NCBI GenBank assembly: GCA_032191485.1
Contig: JAVDOI010000002.1
Coordinates: 2,734,522-2,798,521 of the forward strand
DNA from: Leptoclinus maculatus
Lineage: Eukaryota > Chordata > Actinopteri > Perciformes > Stichaeidae
DNA: 64,000 nucleotides
Direction: 5' to 3'
This document shows positions 62,929 to 64,000 of the stretch, piece after piece; positions within the stretch are counted from its first letter, which is position 1; every line of letters starts with the position of its first letter. The notes under the pieces are model-generated. The model worked only from the letters and a program-made list of their open reading frames with translations. It was not told the DNA's origin and searched no databases. The position numbers were made by a program, and so were the translations under genes.

Positions 62929-63582
62929 ATGAAATCAATGGCGACAACAGCCAACGCCGAACTGCTGTCAGTTGTGAAGCTCATAAAGAAAGGATGGCCT
63001 GAACACTTAAGTAACGTGCCCATGGAAGCGAGAAAGTACGTCCAAGTGAAATCAGAGCTATCAGAACACAATGGCCTTGTCCTCAGAGGAAGCAGGATTG
63101 TCGTGCCAAGGCCAATGAGAGGTGAGATCCTTCAGAAAATTCACGAAGGGCACCAGGGCCTAGTCAAATGTAGGGAGAGAGCATGCTCATCTGTGTGGTG
63201 GCCCGGACTCTCTACGGAGATAAAGAAGCTTGTGACGTCATGTCAGGTGTGCTGTGAACTGAAAAGAACACAACAAAAGGAACCTCTCATCTTCACACCG
63301 CTTCCGGAGCGACCCTGGAAGAGAATTGCAATGGACCTTTGTGAGCACAACCACCACAACTACCTGGTAATCTCAGATTATTACTCCAGGTTTCTAGAGA
63401 TACTGCAGCTGCCTTCGCCAGGTTTGGCATTCCAGATGAGGTGGTGAGCGATAATGGACCCCAATTTTCAAGTGCGGAGTTCAAGGAGTGCACGAGGCAG
63501 CTCGACTTCAAGCACTGCACATCCAGCCCTCACCACCCACAGGGCAATGGGCACGCAGAGAGAGCCGTACAGACATTGATGT
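62929..63582 (+). pseudogene. Integrase fragments (HHCC and broken DDE)
   Basis: The zinc-binding HHCC module is visible at 63,140-63,255 (HEGHQG then CQVC). The first acidic residue lies in AMDLCEHN and is followed by SDYYSRFLEI. A deletion and frame change near 63,410-63,430 remove the segment before SDNGPQFSSAEF. The Glu region SPHHPQGNGHAERAV then ends in a stop at about 63,582. The C-terminal domain is missing. Confidence 0.85.
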
Positions 63583-63736
63583 GATAATGTTTATTTGTTG
63601 GTTGATTGGAAAGAACCAGTGTATGTTGAAATGTCTCCATTTGAGTTAATTTGAGTTAATCTTGGTTTATGCTATGTGCTGTCTGAATAGCCATTCTCAG
63701 TTAAAGTGTTCCTTTGATGTTATTGACATAACACTC

Positions 63737-63876
63737 AAAAGAGGGGGAGATGTCACATACGGTAGTCTAATGCGCTTGCGCATATACTGGGGGTTATACG
63801 GGAGTTCCAAATGCATGTAACCTGAGACACACGGTGATCCATTAAACCAGCGGAGTAAACTAAGAAGCCTCTATTG
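63737..63876 (+). repeat. Polypurine tract and 3' LTR, truncated
   Basis: AAAAGAGGGGGAGA (63,737-63,750) precedes TGTCACATACGG. 126 bp of LTR remain up to CTCTATTG, where a hAT terminus begins. Confidence 0.9.
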
Positions 63877-64000
63877 CAGAGGTCTTCAACAGGGGGTCCG
63901 CGAAATTTTTGGTTGATTAGACAATTTTTTTTTTTTTTTTTTTTTTAAAACATGAATCTGTCCATTATTTTAATAGTTCAGTATTGTATGCAAGATAACA
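63877..64000. mobile_element. hAT element inserted in the 3' LTR, cut by window end
   Basis: Begins CAGAGGTCTTCAACAGGGGG, a hAT terminus. CTCTATTG (63,869-63,876) should be the left copy of its 8-bp duplication. A poly-T tract of about 20 lies at 63,927-63,946. The right end is outside the window. Confidence 0.75.

Larger units (their letters stand above)
60836..63876 (+). mobile_element. Defective Ty3/mag-like LTR retrotransposon
   Basis: 5' LTR, primer-binding site, gag, protease, partial reverse transcriptase/RNase H, integrase pieces, polypurine tract and 3' LTR occur in standard Ty3 order. The internal part is only about 2.8 kb because the reverse-transcriptase core and much of the integrase are deleted, and the frame shifts several times. 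The LTRs differ at about 7 of 126 comparable bases, so the copy is not new. The 3' LTR is cut by a hAT element at 63,877. Confidence 0.92.

Overview
The window looks like ray-finned (teleost) fish nuclear DNA. It has two spliced vertebrate gene families, long (CA)n and (CT)n microsatellites, and a dense load of fish-type transposable elements: L2-like and I/Nimb-like LINEs, many hAT elements, a PIF/Harbinger MITE and a Ty3-type LTR retrotransposon. The two families, NAA60 and DNASE1, are also neighbours on human 16p13.3, so this is probably conserved synteny. The species cannot be named from the sequence.

Layout. 1-21,455: no confident coding exon; repeat fragments, one 0.7-kb inverted-repeat element (2881-3579), a decayed LINE on the minus strand (14,845-16,527), and probably the 3' UTR of naa60 at the right edge. 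21,456-28,569 (minus): complete naa60, with five coding exons encoding 242 aa, a non-coding first exon and a CRE/ETS-like promoter. Its last intron reads as a U12-type AT-AC intron and carries a Harbinger MITE. 29.1-39.1 kb: a repeat island with an L2-like 3' end, two copies of a ~1.7-2.1 kb segment containing a 34-bp minisatellite, one hAT element, and a second hAT relic that is itself split by a long-inverted-repeat element full of a 16-bp minisatellite. 39.1-42.4 kb: (CA)n and hAT fragments. 42.4-49.1 kb and 51.2-56.1 kb (plus): two head-to-tail, eight-coding-exon deoxyribonuclease I genes. 56.9-59.6 kb: a hAT element with a transposase relic. 59.7-60.0 kb: a second copy of the naa60 promoter. 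60.8-63.9 kb: a defective Ty3/mag-like retrotransposon whose 3' LTR is interrupted by another hAT element at the window end.

Biology. naa60 encodes the Golgi N-terminal acetyltransferase NatF. The dnase1 pair encodes secreted endonucleases. Copy B keeps both classical disulfides. Copy A keeps every catalytic residue I could place but has lost both disulfides and the N-glycan sequon, and has gained four other cysteines. Three splice junctions in these genes are built from, or sit beside, greatly expanded microsatellites.

I found no prokaryote-style system, CRISPR array or new gene cassette. The notable content is in gene structure, paralogue divergence and nested transposons. All exon boundaries were read by eye from splice motifs and protein homology; no alignment or database search was run.
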